Shown in pieces: positions 43,418 to 53,154 of a stretch of 64,000 nucleotides of DNA. The stretch's first letter is position 1. Each line of letters starts with the position of its first letter. Source of the DNA: Pirellulaceae bacterium. GTDB taxonomy: Bacteria > Planctomycetota > Planctomycetia > Pirellulales > Pirellulaceae. The position numbers and the translations under genes were made by a program. The notes beneath the pieces are model-generated. The model searched no databases. It saw only the letters and a program-made list of their open reading frames with translations, and was not told the origin of the DNA. Location of the stretch: the NCBI GenBank assembly GCA_018402565.1, contig JAGYIQ010000001.1, forward strand, positions 558,001 through 622,000, written 5' to 3'.

Positions 43418-46249
43418 ATGACTTCTGCGCCCGTACCAATCAAGCCACCTCAGTCGACTCCGCCCGTGGATGGTGTGATCGCCAGCTTAACAGCGCAAAT
43501 CGAAGCGCTCTGTGGACTGCTGAGCCCCGAAGCAGCAGCCGATCACAGCCCCGCTGCCCCCAATCTGCAACCGTATCTGGCTGAACTTCGCCGCCAAGCC
43601 GATCTGTTGGTCGATTGCTGGCCCCGGCGGGAAACAACCGAAGTCGCCGCTGGTCCGTCGACCGGCCTGGTCGAAATCGCTCCCGATCCGCTGAGCACCG
43701 CCAAATCCACTCGCGAACCCTCCGACATCTCACAATGTCCGCCTTCTCAAGAGGAAACGGAGAGCCAACGCCTCCTGACCGCCCTCTTCGCCAAGATCGA
43801 TGCGGCCGTCTTGCTGTTCGACGACGTCGCCTGCGTTTCCTGCAATGCCAAAGCGACAGAACTCTTCGGCTGCGCGATCGACCAATTGGTCGGGCGGTGG
43901 CCAGAACCGTGGTCCGGTAAGTACTTGCCCGAGGGCCAACCGATGGCGGATCGCTTGGTCTCCCTGCACCGACAAGCCATGTCGGGAGACTGCGAGCCCA
44001 TCCGCTTGTTGCTGCGTCAAACCGCGGTTGGTCCCGTTTGGTGCGAACTCCGCATGTCGGGATTTATGTGGCGTCAGCAAACTCATGTTATCGTCACTGC
44101 CACTGAGATAACCGCCCGCTTGCAACTTGAAGCCGAGATGCGTCGCCACAGCGATTTCCTCAACAACATCATCAACGCCGTGCCCGACCCGATTTTTGTG
44201 ACTAACCAGCAGCAAGAACTGGTGCTTGCCAACGAGGCCTTCTGCCGCGACTTTCTCACCAACCGAGAACTGCTGCAAGAGATTCGTTGGGATGCGTTGC
44301 CGCTCACAGATTCCCCTACGGACCTCGCTGCCCCACCTCACCCACCGGCGCTCGATATCGAACTTCGCCAAAAGCGCGGCGAGATGGAATCGGTCTTATC
44401 CATTCGCCGCTCCCTGTATAACGATCCCGTGGATCAGTCGCCGTTTATGGTCGCCGTCTCACGCGATATCTCGGAAGAACGGCGACGACAAGAACGCGCC
44501 AGCCTGCTGGCCAGCGTGTTTTCCAATGCCAGCGAAGGCGTCGCGATACTGGACACTTATGGGCATGTGCGTGAATCCAATCCCAAGCTCCAAGAACTCC
44601 TGGCTCGCAACGAAGTCGAACTCACGGGCACTCACCTATGTGAGATCCTGTCCTTCGAACAACATGCCTGCCCGCTAGTTGCTGAGGTATTGGCACACAC
44701 GGAATCCTGGACTGGGAAAGCCACGGTATCGCTACCCGATGGCATGCAGCGTTGGCTGAGAATCTCGTTTAGCCGTAGCCAAGCGCCCGACGTTGGCCCC
44801 CGCGACCACGCTCAGGCATGGCAAGTCATTGCCCTCTTCACCGATATCACCCAACTGGAGTTATCCCAACGCCAACTGGACTACCAGTCACGGCACGATC
44901 TATTGACCGGCTTGCCCAACCGACAGCATTTTATCGAGCAAGTCCAAACTCGGATGGATAGCGATGGCAGCGTCCCCACCCCCTTCACTGTCTTCTTGAT
45001 CGACCTGGACGATTTTAAATCCATCAATGACAACTTCGGTTACGAGGGCGGCGACATTGTCTTGCAAAAGGTCAGTCAGCGTCTGAGATCGATTGTTGAC
45101 GACCAACACGCCCCCCACCACCATCTCGTTGCCCGCTCCGGCGGTGCCGAATTTGCAGTGCTGATCGATCACGATTGCTCAAGTACCGCCGATACGGTTA
45201 CCTGGGCCAATCGCTTCGTCACAGCCTTCGGTGACCCCATCGAACTGCCCGACTCGGAGGTCATCGTACACGCCAGCATCGGTACGGCATCGTTTCCAAC
45301 CGATGGCACAAGCTATGCCCGGCTGCTCTCGAATGCTGACATGGCTCTGTCGGCCGCCAAATCCGCTGGAAAGAATCGTGCCACGCACTACAGCGATGAA
45401 ATGCAAGCGCGTATCAATCGACGCCACGCACTCCATGTGGAACTTCGACGCATGTTGCAACGCGGCGAACTCACCCTCTTCTATCAACCCAAGGTCGATG
45501 CACGTACCGGCAAGCTCCACGGCTGCGAAGCTCTCGCTCGCTGGATTCGCCCCGACGGATCAATGGTCTCGCCCGGCGAATTCATTCCAATCGCCGAACA
45601 AACCGGCTTGATTCTCAACCTCGGCAACCTAGTCCTCGATCGAGCGTTCGAAACCAGCCGACAATGGGCAGTCAGCCATCCAGAACTCCTGCCCATCGCC
45701 GTAAACATCTCCACCCAACAATTGCATCAACAAGACTTTGTCGCAAATCTCTTGGCAAAAGCTGCTGAAGCGGGGATTTCGAACCACTGGATCGAACTGG
45801 AGATCACCGAAAGTGCCGTGGTCGACGACGTGCAAAGCGTCATCGCCAAAGTCCAACAACTGGCCAATGCAGGCTTTAGCATCGCTGTCGACGACTTTGG
45901 AACCGGCTATTCTTCACTGAGCTACCTGCGACACTTCGCCATCAATACCCTAAAAATTGATCGCGCCTTCATCATCGAACTGGGCAAAGACCCCAACCTG
46001 ATGGCCATCGTGCAAGCCATCACAGCCCTCGCCAGAGGCATGCGTCTCACCGTGGTCGCCGAGGGCGTCGAAACCCCCGTCCAGAAGTCGCTGCTGTCAC
46101 AAGTCGGCTGCGATTACTATCAAGGCTTTCTTTTCTGTCGTCCATTGCCGAAATACGAAGCCGAACAATTCGCTGCCTGTTTGTGGCCCGCAGCCAACCA
46201 CGGTTTCCCTGCTCTCAACTCCTGCCACGCCGACACAATCCCGTCCTGA
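43418..46249 (+). CDS. PAS-GGDEF-EAL cyclic-di-GMP signalling protein
   Basis: This 943-residue protein has an N-terminal region with three PAS-like folds (about 115-220, 225-350 and 355-480). A GGDEF domain follows at about 495-655 and an EAL domain at about 675-925. The GGDEF motif is altered to S-G575-G576-A577-E578-F579, losing the third-position acid that binds metal, so cyclase activity is doubtful. The EAL domain keeps E704-A-L in CEALARWIRP, plus ELEITESAVV and DDFGTGYSSL, and is predicted to hydrolyse c-di-GMP. No signal peptide or membrane helix is seen; sensing is likely cytoplasmic through PAS domains. Confidence 0.9.
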   Translation: MTSAPVPIKPPQSTPPVDGVIASLTAQIEALCGLLSPEAAADHSPAAPNLQPYLAELRRQADLLVDCWPRRETTEVAAGPSTGLVEIAPDPLSTAKSTREPSDISQCPPSQEETESQRLLTALFAKIDAAVLLFDDVACVSCNAKATELFGCAIDQLVGRWPEPWSGKYLPEGQPMADRLVSLHRQAMSGDCEPIRLLLRQTAVGPVWCELRMSGFMWRQQTHVIVTATEITARLQLEAEMRRHSDFLNNIINAVPDPIFVTNQQQELVLANEAFCRDFLTNRELLQEIRWDALPLTDSPTDLAAPPHPPALDIELRQKRGEMESVLSIRRSLYNDPVDQSPFMVAVSRDISEERRRQERASLLASVFSNASEGVAILDTYGHVRESNPKLQELLARNEVELTGTHLCEILSFEQHACPLVAEVLAHTESWTGKATVSLPDGMQRWLRISFSRSQAPDVGPRDHAQAWQVIALFTDITQLELSQRQLDYQSRHDLLTGLPNRQHFIEQVQTRMDSDGSVPTPFTVFLIDLDDFKSINDNFGYEGGDIVLQKVSQRLRSIVDDQHAPHHHLVARSGGAEFAVLIDHDCSSTADTVTWANRFVTAFGDPIELPDSEVIVHASIGTASFPTDGTSYARLLSNADMALSAAKSAGKNRATHYSDEMQARINRRHALHVELRRMLQRGELTLFYQPKVDARTGKLHGCEALARWIRPDGSMVSPGEFIPIAEQTGLILNLGNLVLDRAFETSRQWAVSHPELLPIAVNISTQQLHQQDFVANLLAKAAEAGISNHWIELEITESAVVDDVQSVIAKVQQLANAGFSIAVDDFGTGYSSLSYLRHFAINTLKIDRAFIIELGKDPNLMAIVQAITALARGMRLTVVAEGVETPVQKSLLSQVGCDYYQGFLFCRPLPKYEAEQFAACLWPAANHGFPALNSCHADTIPS

Positions 46250-46347
46250 CGCGAACTTACCGCGTCCTCGCCTCCCAATTCAAAGGCCGCACGCAACTTG
46301 TGCCGTGGCGAACGTGACCGTCCTCCCTCAACAAATCGACCCTAATA

Positions 46348-47415
46348 TCAACAAATCCGCGGCAACATGGCCGTGGTCGGTTCATCCAAGGGCAACGGGC
46401 GTCCCAAGGAACGAACCACTGTCACCGCCGCCTGCTGACGCTCCGTCACCCGACCGATACATGCCGCCGCCCGACTGATCGGAACCGTTCGACATGCCGC
46501 CAAACAACGCTCGGACCAACCCGTCGGCACCGCGATCACCATCGTCCCCTCGTTAGCGACAAACAAGGGGTCAATTCCCAACAACTCCGCCATCCCACGA
46601 ACCGATGCCGTGACTGGGATCTCTCGCTCCCCGATCGCCATCGTCAAACCACTGGCCTCTGCCCATTCGTGCAAGACCGCCGCCAGACCACCCCGTGTGG
46701 CATCGCGCAATGACTTGTAAGGAATCTGGGCCGCTTGCAGAGCAGCCACCACCGGCCACAAGCTGCCGCAATCCGACTGAAGATCACTCGATAACCCCAA
46801 CGACTCGCGGGCCGACATCACGGCCATGCCGTGTTGTCCAATCGGACCACTGACCAACAACTCGTCTCCCGGCGATAAGTCGCCCGACGGCGCGTGCTCC
46901 AGCGATAGCAACTGGCCAATGCCACTTGTATTGACATACAACTGATCCACGCCTCCCCGCGGCAGCACTTTGGTGTCGCCGGTCACCACCGTGAGCGATA
47001 GCTCCGCAGCCGTCACCCGCACACTCTCCAATACGCGTTCCAAGATCGCGATTGGCAGGCCCTCTTCGATCAACAAGGACAAGCTCAACCAACGCGGCCG
47101 AGCTCCCACCATGGCCAAGTCATTGGCCGTGCCCACCACCGCCAACCGACCAATATCCCCCCCCGGGAAGAACAACGGTGATACGACAAACGAATCAGTC
47201 GTGAACGCCAGACTGGCAACACCAGAATCCAAACGAGCGGCATCGGACCATCCGTCAACGCCGTCTGCCGTTGCCGCCGCCGAGAATTTGGAATGAATCC
47301 AGCGACGGAGGAACTCGCGACTCCCACGTCCGCCTTCCCCATGCAATAATGTCACCTGTCCCGGGGGTCCATCGACCAAACGCGGACACTGCCAATCCAA
47401 ACCTTCGTTCATCAA
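46348..47415 (-). CDS. hypE: Hydrogenase maturation protein HypE
   Basis: This 355-residue protein of the AIR-synthetase/PurM fold ends in the canonical PRIC. The C-terminal cysteine receives carbamoyl from HypF and is dehydrated to thiocyanate with ATP, supplying the cyanide ligand of [NiFe] sites. Family features include GDIGRLAVVGTANDLAMVGA, GDTKVLPRGGVDQLYVNTSG, RDATRGGLAAVLHEWAEASG and VANEGTMVIAVP. The start overlaps the hypD stop by four bases. It is the last gene of a hypC-hypD-hypE operon. Confidence 0.95.
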   Translation of the reverse strand: MMNEGLDWQCPRLVDGPPGQVTLLHGEGGRGSREFLRRWIHSKFSAAATADGVDGWSDAARLDSGVASLAFTTDSFVVSPLFFPGGDIGRLAVVGTANDLAMVGARPRWLSLSLLIEEGLPIAILERVLESVRVTAAELSLTVVTGDTKVLPRGGVDQLYVNTSGIGQLLSLEHAPSGDLSPGDELLVSGPIGQHGMAVMSARESLGLSSDLQSDCGSLWPVVAALQAAQIPYKSLRDATRGGLAAVLHEWAEASGLTMAIGEREIPVTASVRGMAELLGIDPLFVANEGTMVIAVPTGWSERCLAACRTVPISRAAACIGRVTERQQAAVTVVRSLGRPLPLDEPTTAMLPRIC

Positions 47416-48542
47416 CGCCCCCCCGCTGACTTTTGACTGCGTTCCAACTCTACCGACGCGTAGCGATAATAGGCATTGCAGGCTCCCTCGCCCGAGACCA
47501 TCGGTGCACCCAATGGTGACTCCGGCGTACAGCCCGTGCCAAAATGCGGACAGTCACTGGGACGCAACCGTCCACTCATGACTTCACCACTTCGGCATCC
47601 AGTCGCCTCGGCCGCTTCCACCCCGTCCAAGCTCGACAAACCAAACTTGTCGACCGCGTCCCAGGCTCGAAACTCCTCTCGCAACAACAACCCACCCGCC
47701 GGCATCCACCCCAACCCACGCCACGGCCGATCGGCCACGCGAAACACCCGCTGCAAAATGCCTTGCGCCGCAGCATTACCCGCCGCCGCCACACTGCGGC
47801 CATAAGCATTTACGACTTCCGCCTGGCCACGTTCCAACAACTGCACACTGTGCAAAATCCCCTGCAACAAGTCGACTGGCTCAAACCCAGTCACCACCAC
47901 CGGCCTCCCGTATCGTTCAACAAAATCACGATAAACTTCGTAACCCGTGATCGTGCACACGTGCCCAGCCGCCAAAAAACCATCGACCCGACAACCCGCC
48001 GCGGCAGCAATCGCCGCCATCGCCGGCTCGACTCGTACATGGGCCATCAATACGGAAAAATTACTCAAACCCAACGACGCCGCCTGTTCGACTGCCAATG
48101 CCGTTGCTGGCGCAGTGGTTTCAAAGCCAACCGCCAAAAAGACAACCTCGCGATCAGGGTCCTCCCGCGCCAAAGCCACCGCATCCAACGGCGAATAAAC
48201 CAATTGCACCCGCGCCCCACGTCGACGGGCCATCAACAAACTCTCACCCGTCCCCGGCACACGCAGCATGTCTCCGAAGGTCGCCAACCGCACCTCCGCT
48301 CGTAGTGACAATTCGATCGCCTGATCAATCGACTCCGCCGCAGTCACGCAGACCGGACAACCCGGCCCATGCAACAGTTCAACCACGCCCCGCAAGGCGT
48401 CGTCGATCCCATGCCGCAATAAGCCGTGCGTCTGACCACCACAGACTTCCATAATCGTCCAGGCCCGCGTCGCCGTCCGCTGGATCTCCTCCAGCAAACG
48501 CTTGGCCAAACCCGGATCGCGAAACTCGTCCAAATACTTCAT
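47412..48542 (-). CDS. hypD: Hydrogenase maturation protein HypD
   Basis: This 376-residue protein carries the HypD cysteines: C34 in EVCGGQTHGLLRHG, and C62 and C65 in LHGPGCPVCVTAAE. Further signatures are VFLAVGFETTAPATALAV, PVVVTGFEPVDLLQGI and a C-terminal iron-sulfur cysteine region (TGCRSGEVMSGRLRPSDCPH and GTGCTPESPLGA). HypD with HypC holds the Fe(CN)2CO precursor. It overlaps hypC and hypE by four bases each, so the three are translationally coupled. Confidence 0.96.
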   Translation of the reverse strand: MKYLDEFRDPGLAKRLLEEIQRTATRAWTIMEVCGGQTHGLLRHGIDDALRGVVELLHGPGCPVCVTAAESIDQAIELSLRAEVRLATFGDMLRVPGTGESLLMARRRGARVQLVYSPLDAVALAREDPDREVVFLAVGFETTAPATALAVEQAASLGLSNFSVLMAHVRVEPAMAAIAAAAGCRVDGFLAAGHVCTITGYEVYRDFVERYGRPVVVTGFEPVDLLQGILHSVQLLERGQAEVVNAYGRSVAAAGNAAAQGILQRVFRVADRPWRGLGWMPAGGLLLREEFRAWDAVDKFGLSSLDGVEAAEATGCRSGEVMSGRLRPSDCPHFGTGCTPESPLGAPMVSGEGACNAYYRYASVELERSQKSAGGR

Positions 48543-48790
48543 GCGAACTCGTCCTCCGACTCATCCGCACCCAAAGAACGCAGGTCGACAAGACTCTGCT
48601 GCGCGGCCGCTTCATCCACACGAGCGATGGCCACCCCAGCATGAACGATCACATAATCGCCTGGCTGAGCGTCCGGCACACACGCCAAATTACACAGCCG
48701 CCTCACACCCAAAAAATCAACCTCTGCCTCCACAAACGGAAACTCCGATCGCACCCAACGAATCACTTGGCCCGGCACCGCCAAACACAT
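48539..48790 (-). CDS. hypC: Hydrogenase maturation chaperone HypC
   Basis: This 83-residue protein starts MCLAVPGQVI with the essential Cys2 and continues VRRLCNLACVPDAQPGDYVIVHAGVAIARVDE, the HypC/HypF chaperone core. Cys2 binds the iron intermediate shared with HypD. GAGGTGAG ends four bases before the ATG. It is first in the hypC-hypD-hypE operon; the promoter should lie in the gap beyond 48790. Confidence 0.95.
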   Translation of the reverse strand: MCLAVPGQVIRWVRSEFPFVEAEVDFLGVRRLCNLACVPDAQPGDYVIVHAGVAIARVDEAAAQQSLVDLRSLGADESEDEFA

Positions 48791-49534
48791 GAGCTCACCT
48801 CAATTCCCTGCCAATCCAACCATTCCCCGCAACCTTCGACCGCCAAGACTTGCCCGGTCCGTTCCAGCTTACCATACCGGCTTCCATTTGCCGCAAGATG
48901 CCCCTGATTTAGGTTTTTCTACGCGAGCCTTGACACGCAAGGCCAAGCGGGCAAACAATCCGACTCGAGTGGCCGGACAGGGCACCGATCGCGCGGTCAC
49001 ATTCGCCTCGCTGAGAAAATCCGTAACCGTTCACGGTAGTAGGATAACCCTAGGGGCTGGCTCGTTCCGCAAGTCGGATGGTTCAACGGAGATACTCGTG
49101 GCATTCTCCGGTGCCCTTGCTCGCAAACGCTCCTACTGTGGGCCCGACTTGCTCCACGGCACCCTACGGGGCGTGAACGGCAACCAAAATCCAAACGCGA
49201 ATTTTCGAAACTTTGACGCTTGGCTTGGGTTGCTGTGAAGGCCAACACCAGGCTTTCGCTCCCCGGCGACGCCGCTGCCAACGCCCCGCTTCCGCTCGCC
49301 TATCTTATGTCCCGATGCCAATTTCCCTGTTCAAACCAGCAGAGGGCTGCTGGTCTGCTGTCTGTCCAGATTCCTCTGTTCCATCACGATTCAAACCGGC
49401 AAAGGGCTGCTTGGTCGACAGCCCGCCCGGATTCCCATGAAACGGAGCATTTTGACTGTCTCGAAACGACTGCTGCTCCGTGATAGGCCTCAACGGCCTT
49501 GCTGGTCCCTAACTTGTCCCACACCGAACGCCTG
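48791..49534. other. Long non-coding gap with REP-like hairpin pair
   Basis: No convincing gene is present in about 740 bases. The hypC promoter should be near its left end. The right part contains a duplicated hairpin element with a 60-base period (49331-49413). Confidence 0.5.
49331..49413. repeat. Two copies of a hairpin element, period 60 bp
   Basis: TTCAAACC[A/G]GCA[G/A]AGGGCTGCT occurs at 49330 and 49390, exactly 60 bases apart. The first copy forms a 7-bp stem CCAGCAG-AGGG-CTGCTGG (49336-49353); the second keeps only part of it (CCGGCA-AAGGGCTGCTTGG). Confidence 0.6.
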
Positions 49535-51004
49535 ATGCCCACAACACGCCCCAACCCAACCACTGTGAACACCTCGGCAGCATTACCCGGCCAACGGTTG
49601 CCGCTGGCCGCCGCCCAGTCCCGCGGGTGTTCGAGCGCCTCGCCTGGCATCTGTCGTGTCGCAATTGTCGGCGGTGGGCCCGGGGGATTGATGACCGCCT
49701 ACCTCCTGCAGAAAAAAGTCAATCGACGACTGGAGGTCGTGATCTTTGAGGCCTCCGCTCGACTGGGTGGCAAGATCCGTTCCCCTCGATTCTCAATCGA
49801 GTCGGTGGCCTACGAAGCCGGGGCCGCGGAATTTTATGATTACTCGCCAGTGGACGAGGATCCACTCAAGGCCCTCATCCAAGAACTCGGCCTGCCACTT
49901 GTACCACTGGGAGGCAACACGCTCTGCGTCGACAATCGACTGATCACGAACCTGGATGATGTCGAGCAATACTACGGCGCGAAAACGCGCGCGACCTGGC
50001 AGCGGTTTCATCAACAAGCCCGCGGCACGATGACTCCCGCGGACTTCTATCGCTCCGGCAGCGACGAAGCTTGGTCATGGCCCGATCCACCCACCAAATC
50101 CTTCGCCGATTTCCTGGGAGAATCGCAAATCAACGAATTGCAACCGTTACTCGAGTGGCAAGTCCACAGCGATCTGGCTACCGAACCGGCCAACACCAAC
50201 GTCGAATACGGCCTACAGAACTACCTGATGAACGACCCCGCCTACATGCAACTCTATGGCATCGAAGGGGGAAACGAACGCCTGATCGATGAGCTGGTGC
50301 AGCGTTGTTCAGCCGAGTTCCGCCTGCAGCAACCCGTCAAGCAGATTCGACGACTGGCCAGCGGCGAAGTGCAAGTCGATTTCCTCGCAGACGGCGCTCC
50401 CCACTCGCAGACATTTGACGCGGTGATCGTCGCCCTGCCCCACGACGCCTTGCCAAACTTGTCCTTTCCCGACACCCAACTGGCGGCGGCGATGCAACGG
50501 CACTTCGACCATCATCATCACCCAGCGCACTACTTGCGCATGACGCTGCTTTTCCGGAGCCCGTTTTGGCGTGCGGCCTGGCAGGAGTCCTTCTGCATGC
50601 TGGACCATTTCTCGGGCTGCTGCCTCTACGACGAATCATGGCGAACACCCGAACCGGATTGGGGTGTCTTGGGTTGGCTCTTGGGTGGCCAAGCAGCGGT
50701 CGATTTCGCCGATCGCACCGATGACGAACTCATCGAGTTGGCTTTGGACTCGCTGCCGCCCGTGATGGGAAACGGTCGAAGCCATTTTCTAGAAGGCCGA
50801 GTCCATCGTTGGCTGCATGCCGTCAACGCCCTGCCCGGTGGTCGCACACCGCTGCCCATCCAACAACGACACTGCCCCGAACCCACTTGTCACGACAATC
50901 TCTGGATCGTCGGTGATTACCTGTACGACTCCACCATCAACGGCGTCTTCGATTCGGCGGACTATGTCACCGACGCGATCGCCGCCTCCGTCCATTCCAC
51001 CTAG
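49535..51004 (+). CDS. FAD-dependent amine-oxidase-like oxidoreductase
   Basis: ATG at 49535 gives 489 residues; an in-frame TTG at 49499 is possible. After a leader of about 40 residues the FAD dinucleotide motif is RVAIVGGGPGGLMTAYLLQ, then VVIFEASARLGGKIRS, as in protoporphyrinogen-oxidase/monoamine-oxidase-like enzymes. The C-terminal flavin motif is DNLWIVGDYLYDSTINGVFDS. The substrate is unknown. It lies between the two hyp blocks, on the opposite strand, but nothing ties it to hydrogenase maturation. A DUF155-like gene starts 20 bases after it. Confidence 0.85.
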   Translation: MPTTRPNPTTVNTSAALPGQRLPLAAAQSRGCSSASPGICRVAIVGGGPGGLMTAYLLQKKVNRRLEVVIFEASARLGGKIRSPRFSIESVAYEAGAAEFYDYSPVDEDPLKALIQELGLPLVPLGGNTLCVDNRLITNLDDVEQYYGAKTRATWQRFHQQARGTMTPADFYRSGSDEAWSWPDPPTKSFADFLGESQINELQPLLEWQVHSDLATEPANTNVEYGLQNYLMNDPAYMQLYGIEGGNERLIDELVQRCSAEFRLQQPVKQIRRLASGEVQVDFLADGAPHSQTFDAVIVALPHDALPNLSFPDTQLAAAMQRHFDHHHHPAHYLRMTLLFRSPFWRAAWQESFCMLDHFSGCCLYDESWRTPEPDWGVLGWLLGGQAAVDFADRTDDELIELALDSLPPVMGNGRSHFLEGRVHRWLHAVNALPGGRTPLPIQQRHCPEPTCHDNLWIVGDYLYDSTINGVFDSADYVTDAIAASVHST

Positions 51005-51024
51005 CACAACCAAGCCCAATCCCC

Positions 51025-51975
51025 ATGGTCAACGCTCCCCCCATCGCCGCCACAGATTCCGCCTGGCCAAACCGGCCCGCCCACGGACTCCATTCACCCG
51101 CGGCCAACGGACTCAACACTACCTTGACACTGGCTCAACCCATTGCCGTATGGCGAGCAAAATTCACAGCGGATCCAACCCCCGCGGATAAACGGTTTGG
51201 TCGCCCATTCGGCGAGAAGCGACGCCAACACATCGTCCGCAGCAATTCGGTCGAGTCCTCGCACGTCGAATTGACGGACCTCGGACCCGACCATGTCCTG
51301 GTGCTGGAACTGGGCACCTCAGAGACAGATCTGACCACGCTGCAAAAAATCCAACACTGGCTCGACCACGCGGCTGACTCCAACGATGCGACCGCGGCGC
51401 AATGGGTCTCACTGCCCGGCACTCAATTGGTCTGGCACCCGCGGTGCCTGGTCGTTTCGGCCACCCCGGAGCGGAGCGAGCGCGTCTGCCAAGCGGCACT
51501 CGAAGTGATGTTTTTCGCTGCTGAATTGCAATCCCTGGAAGCGACCGTCGACAACGCTTGGGACAGCACCCTCGAAGATGCGCCCTTGGGATTCGAGTTC
51601 AGCACGGCCGACCTACCGCGTCGCTCCATACTGGCACAACGCTTCCAAACGGTCTGCGCACTGCGCACCCGCTACGCTCGGCTCATTAGCCAAGTCGTCG
51701 TGCCACATGTCTATCCGCCGACGATCGCCAGCCAAATCAGCGAACGATTGAGAGAACGACTGCGACTGGAGGATCGACTGGAATTGACCGACGAGCGACT
51801 CACTGCCCAAGAAAGTGTCTACGAACGCTGCAGTCAACGCTGCAGTGACTTTGTCGTGGCTCGTACCGGTCATCACCTCGAATGGATCATCATCATTCTA
51901 CTGGCCTTCCAAACGATCCTCTGGATCGTCGACCTGTTGTCCGCCAGCAACGGAGTGCCGCCGACGACGCCCTAA
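51025..51975 (+). CDS. DUF155 (RMD1/YagE)-like protein with C-terminal membrane helix
   Basis: This 316-residue protein has a variable N terminus and a soluble core. Its helical C-terminal half ends ERLRERLRLEDRLELTDERL and a membrane anchor HHLEWIIIILLAFQTILWIVDLL. The final LEWIIIILL pattern after a long helical stalk is what DUF155 (Rmd1) proteins show. No catalytic motif is apparent. Its neighbour upstream is the FAD oxidoreductase 20 bases away; the acyltransferase-like gene starts 56 bases after its stop. Family assignment is by pattern only. Confidence 0.6.
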   Translation: MVNAPPIAATDSAWPNRPAHGLHSPAANGLNTTLTLAQPIAVWRAKFTADPTPADKRFGRPFGEKRRQHIVRSNSVESSHVELTDLGPDHVLVLELGTSETDLTTLQKIQHWLDHAADSNDATAAQWVSLPGTQLVWHPRCLVVSATPERSERVCQAALEVMFFAAELQSLEATVDNAWDSTLEDAPLGFEFSTADLPRRSILAQRFQTVCALRTRYARLISQVVVPHVYPPTIASQISERLRERLRLEDRLELTDERLTAQESVYERCSQRCSDFVVARTGHHLEWIIIILLAFQTILWIVDLLSASNGVPPTTP

Positions 51976-52031
51976 CCGCTGAGACCCAACCCACAGACAC
52001 CAAGTTCCACCAGACGATCGGGTCCGACTCC

Positions 52032-53132
52032 ATGCGTTTTTCTTCGATCGACGCCCTCCGCACCCTATCGATTTTTATCATGGTGCTGGTGCACTTCACC
52101 GAGAACCTAGCAGGTGTTACTCCGGCCATCGCCGGACTGGGGGCACCCATGTTCATGTTCCTCTCCGGTGTCAGCTTCCGACTCTGGCTCAATGGACGTG
52201 CTGCCCAACAGTTGCCCGACGACTCGCTCACCAAGATTGCCGTCCGGCGTGGGCTGTTTGTTTTTGGCCTCGGGTTCTTCTTCAATATCGTGATCTGGCT
52301 GCCCGAAGACGTCTTCAACTGGGACGTACTCACACTGATCGGCGTCGCCCTCATGGGACTGGGTGTGATCAGACACGCCCCAGCTCCCATCCTGTTATTG
52401 ATTTGCGCCCTCTTGTTGGCACTGACTCCCGTCTTGCAACAGGTCGTCGATTGGGGGGCCTATTGGTACGATGATTATTTTGATCCCGACTTGACGCTGT
52501 CGGATGTGACCTTGGGATTCCTGGTCGTCGGTTACTTCCCCGTTTTTCCGTGGTTAGCCTTTCCCTGGCTGGGCTTTGCCCTCAGCACGCTCGTGTTCGG
52601 ATCCCGTGCGGATCAGTTTTCCCAAACGACATTGCGAACCATCGGCTGGATTGGACTCGGTGGCCTACTTTTGACTGGTCTGCTGATGCTCGTCCCCCTC
52701 GTCGCTTCCCTTGACACTTCTAGCAACACTTCGGCAGCTCGGCTCCTGCGATGGTCGATGTTCCCCGCTTCACCGCTCTACTTGTTGGGGACAGTCAGCT
52801 GGACGATCTTTGCGTTTTCGTTCGCCTTCGAGTGGCTGGACAGGCAACTCCCGCCCACTCGGTTCTTGCGATTTCGTCAACTGACCTCGACCTTCAGCCG
52901 TCGCTCACTGACAGCCTACCTGCTGCATCACGCCGTGCACCTGTGGCCGCTCTGGTTATTGGCGACCTATCAGGGCCTGGAGACGACACACTATTGGCGA
53001 CAAGCCACCTCCGTTCCCGTGGCGGTCTCACTCGCTGTCGCTTTTCTCGTTCTCTGCTACTTCGTCTTCCAGTGGCTAGACAAGACCAAACGACCGGCCG
53101 TCGAGGAACTGATGCGTTGGTTGACCGACTAG
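52032..53132 (+). CDS. Heparan-alpha-glucosaminide N-acetyltransferase-like membrane protein (DUF1624 type)
   Basis: ATG at 52032 (MRFSSIDALRTLSIFIMVLV) gives 366 residues; the upstream in-frame region overlaps the DUF155-like gene and is not used. There are about ten membrane helices. The first helix contains the D-x-x-R pattern of the DUF1624/acyltransferase-3-related family (SSIDALRTLSIFIMVLVHF), followed by APMFMFLSGVSFRLWLNG. Members acylate sugars across the membrane. A role in modifying the organism's glycans is plausible but unproven. The next gene is convergent with a 22-base gap. Confidence 0.75.
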   Translation: MRFSSIDALRTLSIFIMVLVHFTENLAGVTPAIAGLGAPMFMFLSGVSFRLWLNGRAAQQLPDDSLTKIAVRRGLFVFGLGFFFNIVIWLPEDVFNWDVLTLIGVALMGLGVIRHAPAPILLLICALLLALTPVLQQVVDWGAYWYDDYFDPDLTLSDVTLGFLVVGYFPVFPWLAFPWLGFALSTLVFGSRADQFSQTTLRTIGWIGLGGLLLTGLLMLVPLVASLDTSSNTSAARLLRWSMFPASPLYLLGTVSWTIFAFSFAFEWLDRQLPPTRFLRFRQLTSTFSRRSLTAYLLHHAVHLWPLWLLATYQGLETTHYWRQATSVPVAVSLAVAFLVLCYFVFQWLDKTKRPAVEELMRWLTD

Positions 53133-53154
53133 CCCCAGTCGACAAACGCCTCGC

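Noticed and set aside
48789-49238. 149-codon open frame on the plus strand in the long gap
   Set aside because: It has no ribosome site, no domain and unusual composition; the region is better viewed as non-coding with hairpin repeats.
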